DNA of 27,452 bases from Oscillospiraceae bacterium (GTDB lineage Bacteria > Bacillota_A > Clostridia > Oscillospirales > Oscillospiraceae). The stretch is from the NCBI GenBank assembly GCA_017545325.1, contig JAFWOX010000043.1:1-27452 (forward strand). Reading direction: 5' to 3'. A program made the position numbers and the translations under genes. Positions within the stretch are counted from its first letter, which is position 1, and each line of letters opens with the position of its first letter. Positions 16,094 to 23,910 of this stretch are shown here, in pieces. The notes under the pieces are model-generated. The model saw nothing but the letters and a program-made list of their open reading frames with translations. It was not told the DNA's origin and ran no database searches.

Positions 16094-16148
16094 AAGAAGG
16101 CGGAAAAGAAAAAAGAAAGATATTTCTGCAGAAATTTGCAAAAATCCC

Positions 16149-16179
16149 TTGACATTGACGCGGCGTCAAATTGTAGGGT
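16149..16179 (+). promoter_or_regulatory. MerR-type promoter/operator, copy 3 (drives L5)
   Basis: TTGACA (16149-16154), the dyad TTGACGCGGCGTCAA (16155-16169) and TAGGGT (16174-16179), with the same 19-nt spacer. The upstream flank (ATTTGCAAAAA) also resembles copy 1 (GTTTGCAAAAA), so the duplicated unit extends beyond the core promoter. Confidence 0.78.
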
Positions 16180-16204
16180 GAGAGCGAAAAGGGGGGTGAA
16201 ACCC

Positions 16205-19200
16205 ATGAAAAAAGCTTTGATCCTTCTTTCCATCCTGCTTCTGCTCCTCCTCACCGCCTGCAGCGGAGAGGCGAAGGAACCGGTACCGGATTGGCCGGAC
16301 CGGCTCACCGGGGAATACGACGACGCCCTGACCTTCACCTACCGGGGCGGGGAGCCGACGCTCACCGGAGCGGACAGCCTCACGGGACGGATGACCGCCC
16401 TGTTCTCCCTGGAGGACGGGGGCACCCTGGCCCTGGGCTGGCGGCGGCTGGCGGGAGCTGAGGTCGAGCTGCTGGAGGACTTTCTGAAGGAGGCCGGAGG
16501 AACCGCCGGAGTCTGGACGCCCGACGGCAGTGCGCCCAACACCGTGGAGAGCTACGTCCGCCTGGGGCGGAGCTGGTACGCTCTCAGCGCCGCCTGCGGC
16601 GGCCTGGAGGATAGCGACCTGCTGGCCCTGGTGGACGGGACCGTGGAGGCCAAAGCGGAGAAGGAGGCTGCCCTGCCCGGGGCGGCCTCCTCCCTCTGGC
16701 CGGAGGAGCTCCCCTGGGATGAGGATTGGACCTGTCTGATCCTGGGCTGGCGGGAGTTGGAGCCGGAAGCGGGAAAGGAAGCTCTCCGGGATCTGCTGTA
16801 CACCTATGACTGGGCACTCATCGATCCGGAAGCGAAACAGCCCGAACCCATCCCGGAAGCCCGGGGGACCGCCATTTACCTGGACGAGGTCTATGCCGGG
16901 CGGGAAACGGTGCCCATCCGCTTCTGGTTTGCGAAGAACGGGGACGTGTACTGGAACGGCTCCCTCCTGCGTCCCCTGGGGGAGAACGCCGGGGAAAGCC
17001 TGCTGGCGGACTGGACCGCCCTAGCAGGGACGGGGATCAGCGTCGGATCTCCCCCGGCCCTCACTTATACCTGCGGGGAGGAGAGCGCCGCCGCCCTGGT
17101 ACACGGCACCTACTCCTGGAGCTATACCACCCGCATCGGGGAGTGGCACGGGGCGGAGAGCGACGCCTTTGCCTTGTTCTACGACTACGACTGGCTGGGG
17201 CTGGAGGCCCCCATCCTCCGGGCGGAGGGGGACGTGGTACTCTCCTTCCCCACCCGGGAGCCGGACATCCTGGATCTCACCGTCTTCACCTCCCTGGGTC
17301 AGGCTCCGGTGGAGCTCCGGGACGGCCGCTTCACCCCCTTCGCCGGGGTGAACACCTATGCACTCAGCGCCCATTGGGAAAAGGCGGAGCAGGGAGGCTT
17401 CGGAAGCTGCATCTATATTCTCCTGGTGGAGGGGGACGGCCCGGCGGAGCTGCCCCAGCCGGAGGCGCAGGTGAGCGGCGAGGTCCTGGAAGCGGACGCC
17501 TACGGCTGCGTCTTTACCCTGGAGAACCGGGAGAACGTGGACCTGAACATCCTGGCAAACCAGAGCACCTGGAACTATATGCACATCGGCGCCTATTCCC
17601 TCTTCCGCCGAAGCGAAAACCGGGGCTGGGAATGGATGAAGCCCATCCGGTACATGGAGAACCGGAGCTATGGCTGCCCCGCCGGGGAACGCCTTACCCG
17701 GGGTCTGGACTGGTCCTACGATTTTGGCGTCCTGGAGCCGGGAGAATACACCCTCCTTCTGAGCTGCCGTACTCTGGAAAAATACAAGAGCTGGCGGCAG
17801 TACATTTATCTCCCCCTGACCTTCACCCTGGAGGAAAACTGCATGCCGGAGGCCCCGGGACCGAAGCACCTGTCCGCCTCCCCGGCAGGCGTCGAAAGCC
17901 GGGTGGAACGGCTCTCCCAGCACCGCTTTTACCAGGTATTGAACAAGACAGGGGAGGGGACGGTGTACGCGGAGCGGGACTTTGCCCTTTTCCGCCAGGA
18001 GGAGGATGGGACCCTCACCTTCATTCCCCCGAAATTCCACCTCCCGGCGGGGCTCAATTACCATTGGCCGGTGACGGAAGGGGAGAGCGGCATCGTCGTC
18101 GACCTGGCGGCCTACGGGCCCCTGGACCGGGGGGCCTATGTGGTGCGCCGCCGCGTCTATATCCCGGAGACGGGGGAGGACATGACCCGGTTTGACGTGA
18201 GCTGGCGCACCTTGCCGGAGAAAAACATCCGCTATCTGGACGCCCCCATCTTTCTGAATACCTACCGGGACACGCCGAAGCTGGGTGTGGAGCCCATGAC
18301 CCAAGGCCGGTACGCCGGGGAAGAGACGGAATGGCCCCTGGCGGCGTCGAATTCTTATATCACCCCTGAGAACTGTCGGGTCTATCTGGAGAACCTGGGG
18401 GACAAGGCAGTGTACTTCAATACGGACAGCGCCCGCCTCTGGTACTACGACAGCGCCGGGGACTGGCTGCCCCTGGAGATGAACCGCCACCCGGCAAACG
18501 GGCTTCTGGTGACCGAGCTGGTCCCCGAGGCGGGACGGGACTTCTACTTTGCCTTCACTCCCGCCTACCAGTCTCTCACCAAGGGGACCTACAGACTGGT
18601 GCTGCCCATGTGGGCGGAGGATACAGAGGAACAGTTCTGGCTGGTTTTGGAGTTCAATATCCGTGCGGACGGCACGGGGCAATTCCATGGCATGCTCCGT
18701 CCGGCGGAGATCACCCTGGAGAACTACCGCCGGGAACTGGGAGAGCACTACGTCTGGCCGGAGGATCTGGAGGTGCTCAGCGCATGGAACGTATGGAACA
18801 GCACCGGCCGCAGCTGGACTTCCGACCCCTATACCGCGGCCTGGACTGCGGAGCGCCTCAACGGGCGGCTGCGGGTGACGGTCCGGCGGGACCGGGACGT
18901 ACAGCGGGCCAAGGACCTTCTGGGAAAGTTCGGCTGTGTGGAAGTGGTGCGGGGACAGGACGAGGCGCGCAGGCCCGTCGGCCTCAGGGAGGATATGATG
19001 GGGACCCTGGGCGTCCTGCAGGCAGAGGTGCTGGAGCAGACGGACCCGGCGCTCTGCCGGGAGGGGACCTGGCTTTTGAGCCTGGAGGTGAAGGAGGAGG
19101 TCCAGGTGGACGAGGACTTCGTCCAGAACGTCTGGCCGGAGGTCTGGGATGCGGAGGCAGGCACGTGGTACGCCCTGGCAGACCACAGCTGGTTCAGCCT

Positions 19201-19393
19201 GCTAATGCAATACCCCACCGTGACTCTGGAGCCGGGGGCCGTACCCCTTCGGGTGGTGAGCCTGGGCTGGTACAAGGCAGAGTTTCTCCCCGGGGAGCAG
19301 TACCGCTTCGTCCTCATGGCGGACGGTCAGCCGGGCAGCGAGGTGAAGCTGGAATACTACACCTGCCCGTTCACGGTGAACGAAGGGGCGTGA
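16205..19393 (+). CDS. Large lipoprotein L5, the longest array member
   Basis: A 1062-residue lipoprotein with every module of the family. The start at 16205 follows GGGGGGTG; the signal peptide is MKKALILLSI... with lipobox LTAC (Cys19). Modules: A (about 25-150; PDWPDRLTGEYDDALTFTYR, RMTALFSLEDGG), B (about 160-280; LWPEELPWDEDWTCLIL ... NGDVYWNGSLLRPLG), C (about 285-415; TYSWSYTTR, DYDWLGLEAPILRAEGDVVLSFP, PFAGVNTYALSAHW), three Ig-like units (LDWSYDFGVLEPGEYTLLL, GAYVVRRRVY, KGTYRLVLP), and the roughly 230-residue module F also found in L1 (WPEDLEVLSAWNVWNS, LRVTVRRDRDVQRAKDLL, EVVRG, ending YYTCPFTVNEGA). It has its own promoter copy and appears to be a single-gene unit. No catalytic motif was recognised; roles in surface binding or envelope sensing are speculation. 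Confidence 0.9.
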   Translation: MKKALILLSILLLLLLTACSGEAKEPVPDWPDRLTGEYDDALTFTYRGGEPTLTGADSLTGRMTALFSLEDGGTLALGWRRLAGAEVELLEDFLKEAGGTAGVWTPDGSAPNTVESYVRLGRSWYALSAACGGLEDSDLLALVDGTVEAKAEKEAALPGAASSLWPEELPWDEDWTCLILGWRELEPEAGKEALRDLLYTYDWALIDPEAKQPEPIPEARGTAIYLDEVYAGRETVPIRFWFAKNGDVYWNGSLLRPLGENAGESLLADWTALAGTGISVGSPPALTYTCGEESAAALVHGTYSWSYTTRIGEWHGAESDAFALFYDYDWLGLEAPILRAEGDVVLSFPTREPDILDLTVFTSLGQAPVELRDGRFTPFAGVNTYALSAHWEKAEQGGFGSCIYILLVEGDGPAELPQPEAQVSGEVLEADAYGCVFTLENRENVDLNILANQSTWNYMHIGAYSLFRRSENRGWEWMKPIRYMENRSYGCPAGERLTRGLDWSYDFGVLEPGEYTLLLSCRTLEKYKSWRQYIYLPLTFTLEENCMPEAPGPKHLSASPAGVESRVERLSQHRFYQVLNKTGEGTVYAERDFALFRQEEDGTLTFIPPKFHLPAGLNYHWPVTEGESGIVVDLAAYGPLDRGAYVVRRRVYIPETGEDMTRFDVSWRTLPEKNIRYLDAPIFLNTYRDTPKLGVEPMTQGRYAGEETEWPLAASNSYITPENCRVYLENLGDKAVYFNTDSARLWYYDSAGDWLPLEMNRHPANGLLVTELVPEAGRDFYFAFTPAYQSLTKGTYRLVLPMWAEDTEEQFWLVLEFNIRADGTGQFHGMLRPAEITLENYRRELGEHYVWPEDLEVLSAWNVWNSTGRSWTSDPYTAAWTAERLNGRLRVTVRRDRDVQRAKDLLGKFGCVEVVRGQDEARRPVGLREDMMGTLGVLQAEVLEQTDPALCREGTWLLSLEVKEEVQVDEDFVQNVWPEVWDAEAGTWYALADHSWFSLLMQYPTVTLEPGAVPLRVVSLGWYKAEFLPGEQYRFVLMADGQPGSEVKLEYYTCPFTVNEGA

Positions 19394-19430
19394 AAAACAA
19401 TATCATTCAGTATAGCCTGGCGGTCATTGC

Positions 19431-19489
19431 CCCTCATCAGTCAGCCGCCTTGCGGGAGGCGGCGTCTGACAGCTTCCCCCAGGGGAAGC
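19431..19489. repeat. Twin-hairpin intergenic element, probably a dispersed repeat
   Basis: CCCTCATCAGTCAG is followed by a hairpin (GTCAG-CCGCCT, 19440-19450, with AGGCGG, 19457-19462, and CTGAC, 19466-19470). A second hairpin follows (GCTTCCCC, 19472-19479, with GGGGAAGC, 19482-19489). I recall this two-hairpin pattern as a frequent intergenic element in Oscillospiraceae such as Faecalibacterium; that is memory, not a search result. It lies between L5 and the convergent gtr operon and may help end L5 transcription. Confidence 0.5.
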
Positions 19490-19516
19490 CAGCCTGCGCT
19501 GCGGGGACGAGGGAGA

Positions 19517-19550
19517 AAGCAAAAAGCCGGACGCCGCGAGGCGTCCGGCT
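19517..19550 (-). terminator. Rho-independent terminator of the gtrB-gtrII operon
   Basis: An 11-bp perfect stem (AGCCGGACGCC at 19525-19535 with its complement at 19540-19550), loop of 4. On the minus strand it is followed by TTTTGCTTT. It lies 14 nt beyond the GtrII-like stop codon. Confidence 0.85.
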
Positions 19551-19564
19551 CCTGTGCGACGCGA

Positions 19565-21136
19565 TCATCCGTTCAGCTTCACCACCACGGCCCCGTCCAC
19601 CACCTTCACGCTCCCCTGTCTGGGATACAGGGGCATGGACTGCACCTCCGGCTTTTCGGCGTATTGCTCCGCCGTTTCGCTCTCCCCGGTATAGACCGGG
19701 TCCGTAACGGCCAGGAAATACCGGAGGAAATGCTGATAGGTGAAATAGGTCCGCAGGTCTCCCAGGTCATAGATCCCCACCAGCCGGGATACCTCCAGCT
19801 CCGGCGTTGGGGAAAGGGCCGCCTCCCGCTCATGGCTCCCCAGGAGCACCACCTTCATCCCCGGCTCATAATCCGGGCAATCCTCGATCCGGGCCGCCAG
19901 GCGGTTTGACCAGGCGGTGCATTGCCGCATGGCAAAGTCTGCCTTCAGATAGGCGTTGTTGTCTGTGAGCCAGTAGGAATAGGCGGCGAGCCCCAGGGTC
20001 AGCAGGAGCACCCAGCTCATGAGCCGGGGCAGAAGGCCGTTCCCAAGCTGTTTCCCCTCCCCCTGGGCATATTCCAAAAGGGCCAGGGGCAGCAGCAGGA
20101 TATAGACCATAGGGTAGAGCATATGGATATGCACATACCCGTTGGGGACCATGACGTAGATGAAGGTCCCCGCCAACGGATACAGGACCGCCAGGACCAG
20201 GGCCAGGACGATCCTCCCCTTTCCCGGTCTCCTCCGCTGAAGCAGCGCCGCCCCCAGGCAGAGGCTCCCCAGGGCGGAAAGCAGAAAACCCCAGCGGAGG
20301 AAACGGAGATGACAGCCCCAGTCATTCTCCCAGAAAAAGAACCAATACTTGCGATAGGCGGTAAACACCAGCCGGGGAAGCTGGGAGAGGGATACCTTCC
20401 CCATATCCGCGATGCCCTCATAGTCCGTCAGGCCGCCGGAGGGCATGGTGAGCCGCACGGTGAGCAGATAGGCCAGTACGCCGGCAGCCAGGGTCAACAC
20501 CAGGCGCAGGCCCTTTCCCAGGAGCTGCCGAAAGGTCAGCGTCCCATCCAGGGTCTCCAGGAGCAGTGCCCCCGTCATCAGCACCGCCGCAGCGGGAAGA
20601 TAGGCCTGGTAGATCCCCATGGACAGGGTCAGGAGGATCACCCCAAGAACGCTCCCCCGCCAGCCCCATTGGCAGGTGGCCCATGCAGCAGATGCCGCCA
20701 GAAATAGGCTGAAAAAGTAGCCGGATGCGGTGAACATATAGCCGAAGGTGGCGGTCACCGCCGGGAAGCTCACCAGCAGCGCCGCGGTGAGCCCGCAGCC
20801 CAGGGGGCTTCGGATGCGCAGCAGCGTCACCGTGAGGCAGGCGGTCAGGGCCAGGAAAAGAAGGCTGAGCACCCCGATGAGCCAGGGCATGCTCAGGTTT
20901 CCATCCAGACGCAGGACGGGCGGGAGCAGCCACCGGCCCGAGGCGGCGCCGTACCCGGCATAAAACATCTGGTTCAGGTCGTCGTGGTTCGTGAATTTGT
21001 TCAGAAAGGCATAGCTATGGGTGAGAAGGCCCAGGATCAGCGCGGACAGAAGGGTGAAGCGGACAGGCTTCGGCATGCGCCGAAGCAGGGTCTCCGCCGT
21101 CTCCCCGGCGGAATGCAGCCGGAAGGTCCCTCTCAT
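19565..21136 (-). CDS. GtrII-type membrane glucosyltransferase
   Basis: A 523-residue polytopic membrane protein with about 10-12 hydrophobic segments (roughly residues 25-405) and a soluble C-terminal tail. The N-terminal extracytoplasmic loop TNHDDLNQMFYAGYGAASGRWLLP is the hallmark of the GtrII glucosyltransferase family (Glucos_trans_II), where acidic residues early in the protein are needed for transfer. Such enzymes move a sugar from a polyprenyl-phosphate carrier onto a surface glycan on the outer face of the membrane. Its ATG overlaps the stop of the GtrB-like gene by 4 nt (ATGA), so the two are translationally coupled and GtrB probably makes the donor. The acceptor is unknown; in this cell type a wall polysaccharide or teichoic acid is more likely than an O-antigen. 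Confidence 0.85.
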   Translation of the reverse strand: MRGTFRLHSAGETAETLLRRMPKPVRFTLLSALILGLLTHSYAFLNKFTNHDDLNQMFYAGYGAASGRWLLPPVLRLDGNLSMPWLIGVLSLLFLALTACLTVTLLRIRSPLGCGLTAALLVSFPAVTATFGYMFTASGYFFSLFLAASAAWATCQWGWRGSVLGVILLTLSMGIYQAYLPAAAVLMTGALLLETLDGTLTFRQLLGKGLRLVLTLAAGVLAYLLTVRLTMPSGGLTDYEGIADMGKVSLSQLPRLVFTAYRKYWFFFWENDWGCHLRFLRWGFLLSALGSLCLGAALLQRRRPGKGRIVLALVLAVLYPLAGTFIYVMVPNGYVHIHMLYPMVYILLLPLALLEYAQGEGKQLGNGLLPRLMSWVLLLTLGLAAYSYWLTDNNAYLKADFAMRQCTAWSNRLAARIEDCPDYEPGMKVVLLGSHEREAALSPTPELEVSRLVGIYDLGDLRTYFTYQHFLRYFLAVTDPVYTGESETAEQYAEKPEVQSMPLYPRQGSVKVVDGAVVVKLNG

Positions 21137-22062
21137 GCTTCCTCCTCCCCCCTTTCGCAGCTCCGGGCCACCAGATACCGCGGCCTGCGCTGAACCTCCT
21201 CAAGCACCCGGCCCAGATAGTACCCCATCAGCCCCAGGCTCAGCATCAGGCAGCCTCCCAGCGCCAGCAGAAGGAGGATCACGCCCCGCGCTCCCGAAAT
21301 CGTCCCGCCCCGGAGCACCTCTCCCAGGGTCACCGCCCCCAGCACCAGGGCCAGGAGCAGCGCCCCGCAGCCCAGGACCGTGACGATCTGCAGGGGCGCG
21401 GCGGTGCTGCCTGCGATCCCCGAGGCGGCATAACGCACCAGGGCGCAAAGGGACCAATGGCTCTTCCCCGCTCTCCGCTCCTCCACCCGGAACTCCAGCT
21501 CCGTTTCCCGGAATCCCGTCCAGGGGGCCAGGGCCCGGAAAAAGGTCCTGCGCTCCGGAAGGGAGAGGAGCGCCCGGACCACCCGCCGGTCCAGAAGCTT
21601 GAAATCGGAAGCTCCGGACATGTCCTGCCCGGACGCCCGGCCCATCAGGCGATAAAAGCTCCGGGCCGCCAGTCGGCGGAGACCGTTTTCCCGGCCCCGG
21701 TCCGTCTTCACCCCGTTCACCACCTCCCAGCCCTCCTGCCAGAGGCGGTACATCTCCGGCAGTTTCTCCGGCGGATGCTGCAGGTCGCAGTCCATCACCG
21801 CGCAGCAGTCCCCCCGGGCCGCCTCCAGGCCGGCCAGGATCGCCGCCTCCTTCCCGAAGTTCCGGGAGAAGCTTAGGCCCCGGATGCAGGCGTCCTCCCG
21901 GGATGCGGCACGGATAGCCTGCCAGGTCCCATCGGAGGAGCCGTCGTCCACGAAGATCAGCTCATAGGGGATCTGCGCCTGCCGCAGTATTTGAGCCGTC
22001 TCCCGGGCCGTCGCCGGGACGCCGCCTTCCTCATTATAGGCAGGGATCACCACGGACAGCAT
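21133..22062 (-). CDS. GtrB-like polyprenyl-phosphate glycosyltransferase (GT2)
   Basis: A 309-residue GT2 enzyme of the DPM1/GtrB group, which transfers a sugar from UDP-sugar to undecaprenyl phosphate on the cytoplasmic face. The catalytic domain shows LSVVIPAYNEE, VDDGSSDGTW (residues 38-47), the subgroup signature FSRNFGKEAAI (65-75) and the metal-binding MDCDLQHPPEKL (90-101). SGASDFKLLDRRVV and RKSH-like AGKSHW follow. Two C-terminal membrane helices (about 230-250 and 262-285), then YLGRVLEEVQRRPRYLV, complete the family pattern. The start has AAAGGAGGTGA upstream. It is first in the operon with the GtrII-like enzyme. The usual third partner, a small GtrA flippase, is absent from this operon. 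Confidence 0.92.
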   Translation of the reverse strand: MLSVVIPAYNEEGGVPATARETAQILRQAQIPYELIFVDDGSSDGTWQAIRAASREDACIRGLSFSRNFGKEAAILAGLEAARGDCCAVMDCDLQHPPEKLPEMYRLWQEGWEVVNGVKTDRGRENGLRRLAARSFYRLMGRASGQDMSGASDFKLLDRRVVRALLSLPERRTFFRALAPWTGFRETELEFRVEERRAGKSHWSLCALVRYAASGIAGSTAAPLQIVTVLGCGALLLALVLGAVTLGEVLRGGTISGARGVILLLLALGGCLMLSLGLMGYYLGRVLEEVQRRPRYLVARSCERGEEEA

Positions 22063-22168
22063 ATCCGCTCACCTCCTTTGCTGAAAACGGGTATTCTTTC
22101 CATACCGGAATTATCCTCCGTTTTGGCGCCGTGTATACCTTTCACGATAGATAACAATTGTCAGCAAG

Positions 22169-22197
22169 AAGGTAGCACATATGCTGACTTTTGTCAA
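22169..22197 (-). promoter_or_regulatory. Promoter of the gtrB-gtrII operon with overlapping inverted repeat
   Basis: On the minus strand TTGACA (22192-22197), 17 nt and TACCTT (22169-22174). A perfect 7-bp inverted repeat, GTCAGCA (22160-22166) and TGCTGAC (22182-22188), brackets the -10 box, so a repressor site or a short RNA hairpin is possible. The leader to the start codon is about 100 nt. Confidence 0.6.
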
Positions 22198-22207
22198 CAT
22201 AAAAGGC

Positions 22208-22242
22208 AAAAAATGAGCCCCGTGCCGTCGGCACGGGGCTCA
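22208..22242 (-). terminator. Rho-independent terminator of the bcd-etfBA-CoA transferase operon
   Basis: A 13-bp perfect stem (22214-22226 with 22230-22242, loop GTC) is followed on the minus strand by six T (22208-22213). It lies 27 nt beyond the CoA-transferase stop codon. Confidence 0.93.
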
Positions 22243-22269
22243 AAAAAACAATCCGGGTGGCGACAGAGC

Positions 22270-23838
22270 TTATTTCTCGAAGGTGGTGGCCAGGTTGCCC
22301 CAGGACTCGCAGAAGATGGCGGGGTCCATGAGCTTCAGGTCGGGGCTGATCTCAGGCCTGAAGTCCATGTTGGCCAGGATATCCTTCTCCAGATCCATGC
22401 CGGGGGCGATTTCGATGAGGGTGACCTTACCGTTCCGGAGCTCGAACACGGCCCGCTCGGTGATGTACAGCACGATCTGGCCCTTTTCCGCATACTGGCC
22501 CGCGAAGGTGATCTGCTTGACCTTCTTCACGAACTTGCGGATATCCCCTTCCTGGACGATTTCCAGCTTGCCGTTGCCGGGCTTCAGCTTGGCATGGCCC
22601 ATGAAGGTGCCGCAGAACAGCACCTTGGGGGTGGCGCGGGTGATATCGATGAAGCCTCCCGGGCCGGTCATCATCTTCCCCAGGAAGCTGGTGTTGTTGT
22701 TGCCGTCCTCATCCACTTCTCCCAGGCCCAGGCAGGTCATGCTCAGGCCGCCGCCATTGATGAAGTCGAACATATAGCCGTGGTCGATGCAGGCCTCGGC
22801 ATTGTAGGCCGCGCCGAAATGGGGCAGAGCGGAGGGCACGCCGCCCACCATGCCGCTCTCGGTGCTCATGGTGATCTGGTCGATGTAGGCGGGATTCTCC
22901 TCGTTGATGACCTTGGCCATGTCCGCGGGGATGCCCACGCCCACGTTGATGACGTCGCCCTTTTTCACCTCGGCGGCGCAGCGGCGGCAGATGATCTTCC
23001 GCTCGTCGAACTTCATGCGCTCGATGGCGTCCATGGGCTTCTTGATCTGGCCGGAGAAGGCGGGCTCATAGTAGATGCCCTCGGTCTGCCAGCAGGCGTC
23101 CTGGGTGGTGGCCTGGACCACATAGTCCACCAGGATGCCGGGGATCTTCACGTCCTTGGGCTTGAAGGTGCCCTTCTTCGCCAGGTACTCCACCTGCACG
23201 ATAACGATGCCGCCGGAATTATGGGTGGCGGTGGCCACAGGGAGGGCCTCGGTGATGAAGCTCTCGTGGTCGAAGGTGATGTTGCCGTTCTCATCCGCCA
23301 CGGTGCCCCGGAGCAGGGCCACATCGCACTTGAAGCCCTTGTAGAAGAGGTATTCCTCCCCCTGGAAGTTGATGAGCTCCACCCGATCCTCGGTGGTGCA
23401 CTCGTTCATTTTGCCGCCCTGGACCCGGGGGTCCACATAGGTGCCCAGGCCCACCTTGGTGATGAGGCCGGGCCGGCCGGCGGCGATCTCCCGCCACAGG
23501 TTCACGATGACGCCCTGGGGGAAGCATCAGCACTGGAGCTTGTTCTGCAGGGCCAGGTCACGGAGCGCGAAGGCGCTGCCCACATGGGCGCCGCTCCACT
23601 TGGTCACCAGGCCGGGTCCGGCTTCGCCCAGGCGGGTGATCCCCCGCTCCTTCCAGTCGCCCATGGCGCTGCCCTGGTGCACATCCAGATTGCAGGGATG
23701 GCCGGTTTCTTTATACCGGTCCCGGATGGCGCAGGCGATCTCCTCCGGCCAGCCGGCCAGACCCATGCCGCCCACACCGACGGTGGCGTTATCCGGGATC
23801 AGCGCGGCAGCTTCCTGCGCGGTGATGAATTTAGCCAT
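22270..23838 (-). CDS. Acyl-CoA:acetate / propionate CoA-transferase (fused alpha-beta) with an in-frame TGA
   Basis: The frame codes for a 522-residue fused alpha-beta family I CoA-transferase (YdiF/propionate CoA-transferase group), which exchanges CoA between butyryl-CoA and acetate. All landmarks are present: FITAQEAAALIPD start, NLWREIAAGRPGLITKVGLGTYVDPR, YLFY, and the catalytic Glu near residue 327 in TMSTESGMVGG, then GGGLSMTCLGLGEVDEDGN and the ITFAGQYAEKGQIVLYITERAVF tail. The only defect is a TGA at 23529-23527 (codon 104), in the context Q-C-TGA-C-F-P-Q-G. It aligns without a gap to a residue that I recall as Tyr in related enzymes (ENKMEAYNVSQG). Everything downstream is in the same frame. 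Possibilities are selenocysteine insertion, a new nonsense mutation, or a base-call error. AGAGGAGG precedes the ATG. Last gene of the bcd operon. Confidence 0.85.
23480..23497 (-). other. Hairpin downstream of the in-frame TGA, weak SECIS candidate
   Basis: On the coding strand GTGGCG pairs with CGCCGC (6 bp, one G-U) around a 6-nt loop GGAGAT. The loop starts 36 nt after the TGA and begins with GG. Bacterial SECIS elements usually have a short stem and a loop with a G in the first two positions about 16-37 nt after the UGA, so it fits loosely, at the far limit. An alternative hairpin (CCCAGG with CCTGTGG, 23494-23519) starts its loop 14 nt after the TGA. Both lie in codons for conserved residues, so they may be accidental. 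Confidence 0.25.
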
Positions 23839-23859
23839 TGTTGTTCCTCCTCTATAACT

Positions 23860-23893
23860 GACCTGCGGAGAGGTCAGGGACCCTCCGCAGGTC
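23860..23893 (-). other. Hairpin between etfA and the CoA-transferase gene
   Basis: The 72-nt gap between the two genes holds an 11-bp perfect stem, GACCTGCGGAG (23860-23870) with its complement (23883-23893). No T tract follows on the minus strand, so it is more likely an mRNA-stabilising or processing structure than a full terminator. It could lower or separate expression of the last gene. Confidence 0.5.
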
Positions 23894-23910
23894 TGAAAGG
23901 TTTATTCCGC

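Noticed and set aside
22270..23505. A separate gene for the part after the TGA, starting at an internal GTG at 23505
   Set aside because: There is no ribosome binding site before it, and it would begin inside the alpha domain (about residue 112), not at the natural alpha-beta boundary. The sequence between TGA and GTG (CFPQGVI) is conserved family sequence in the same frame.
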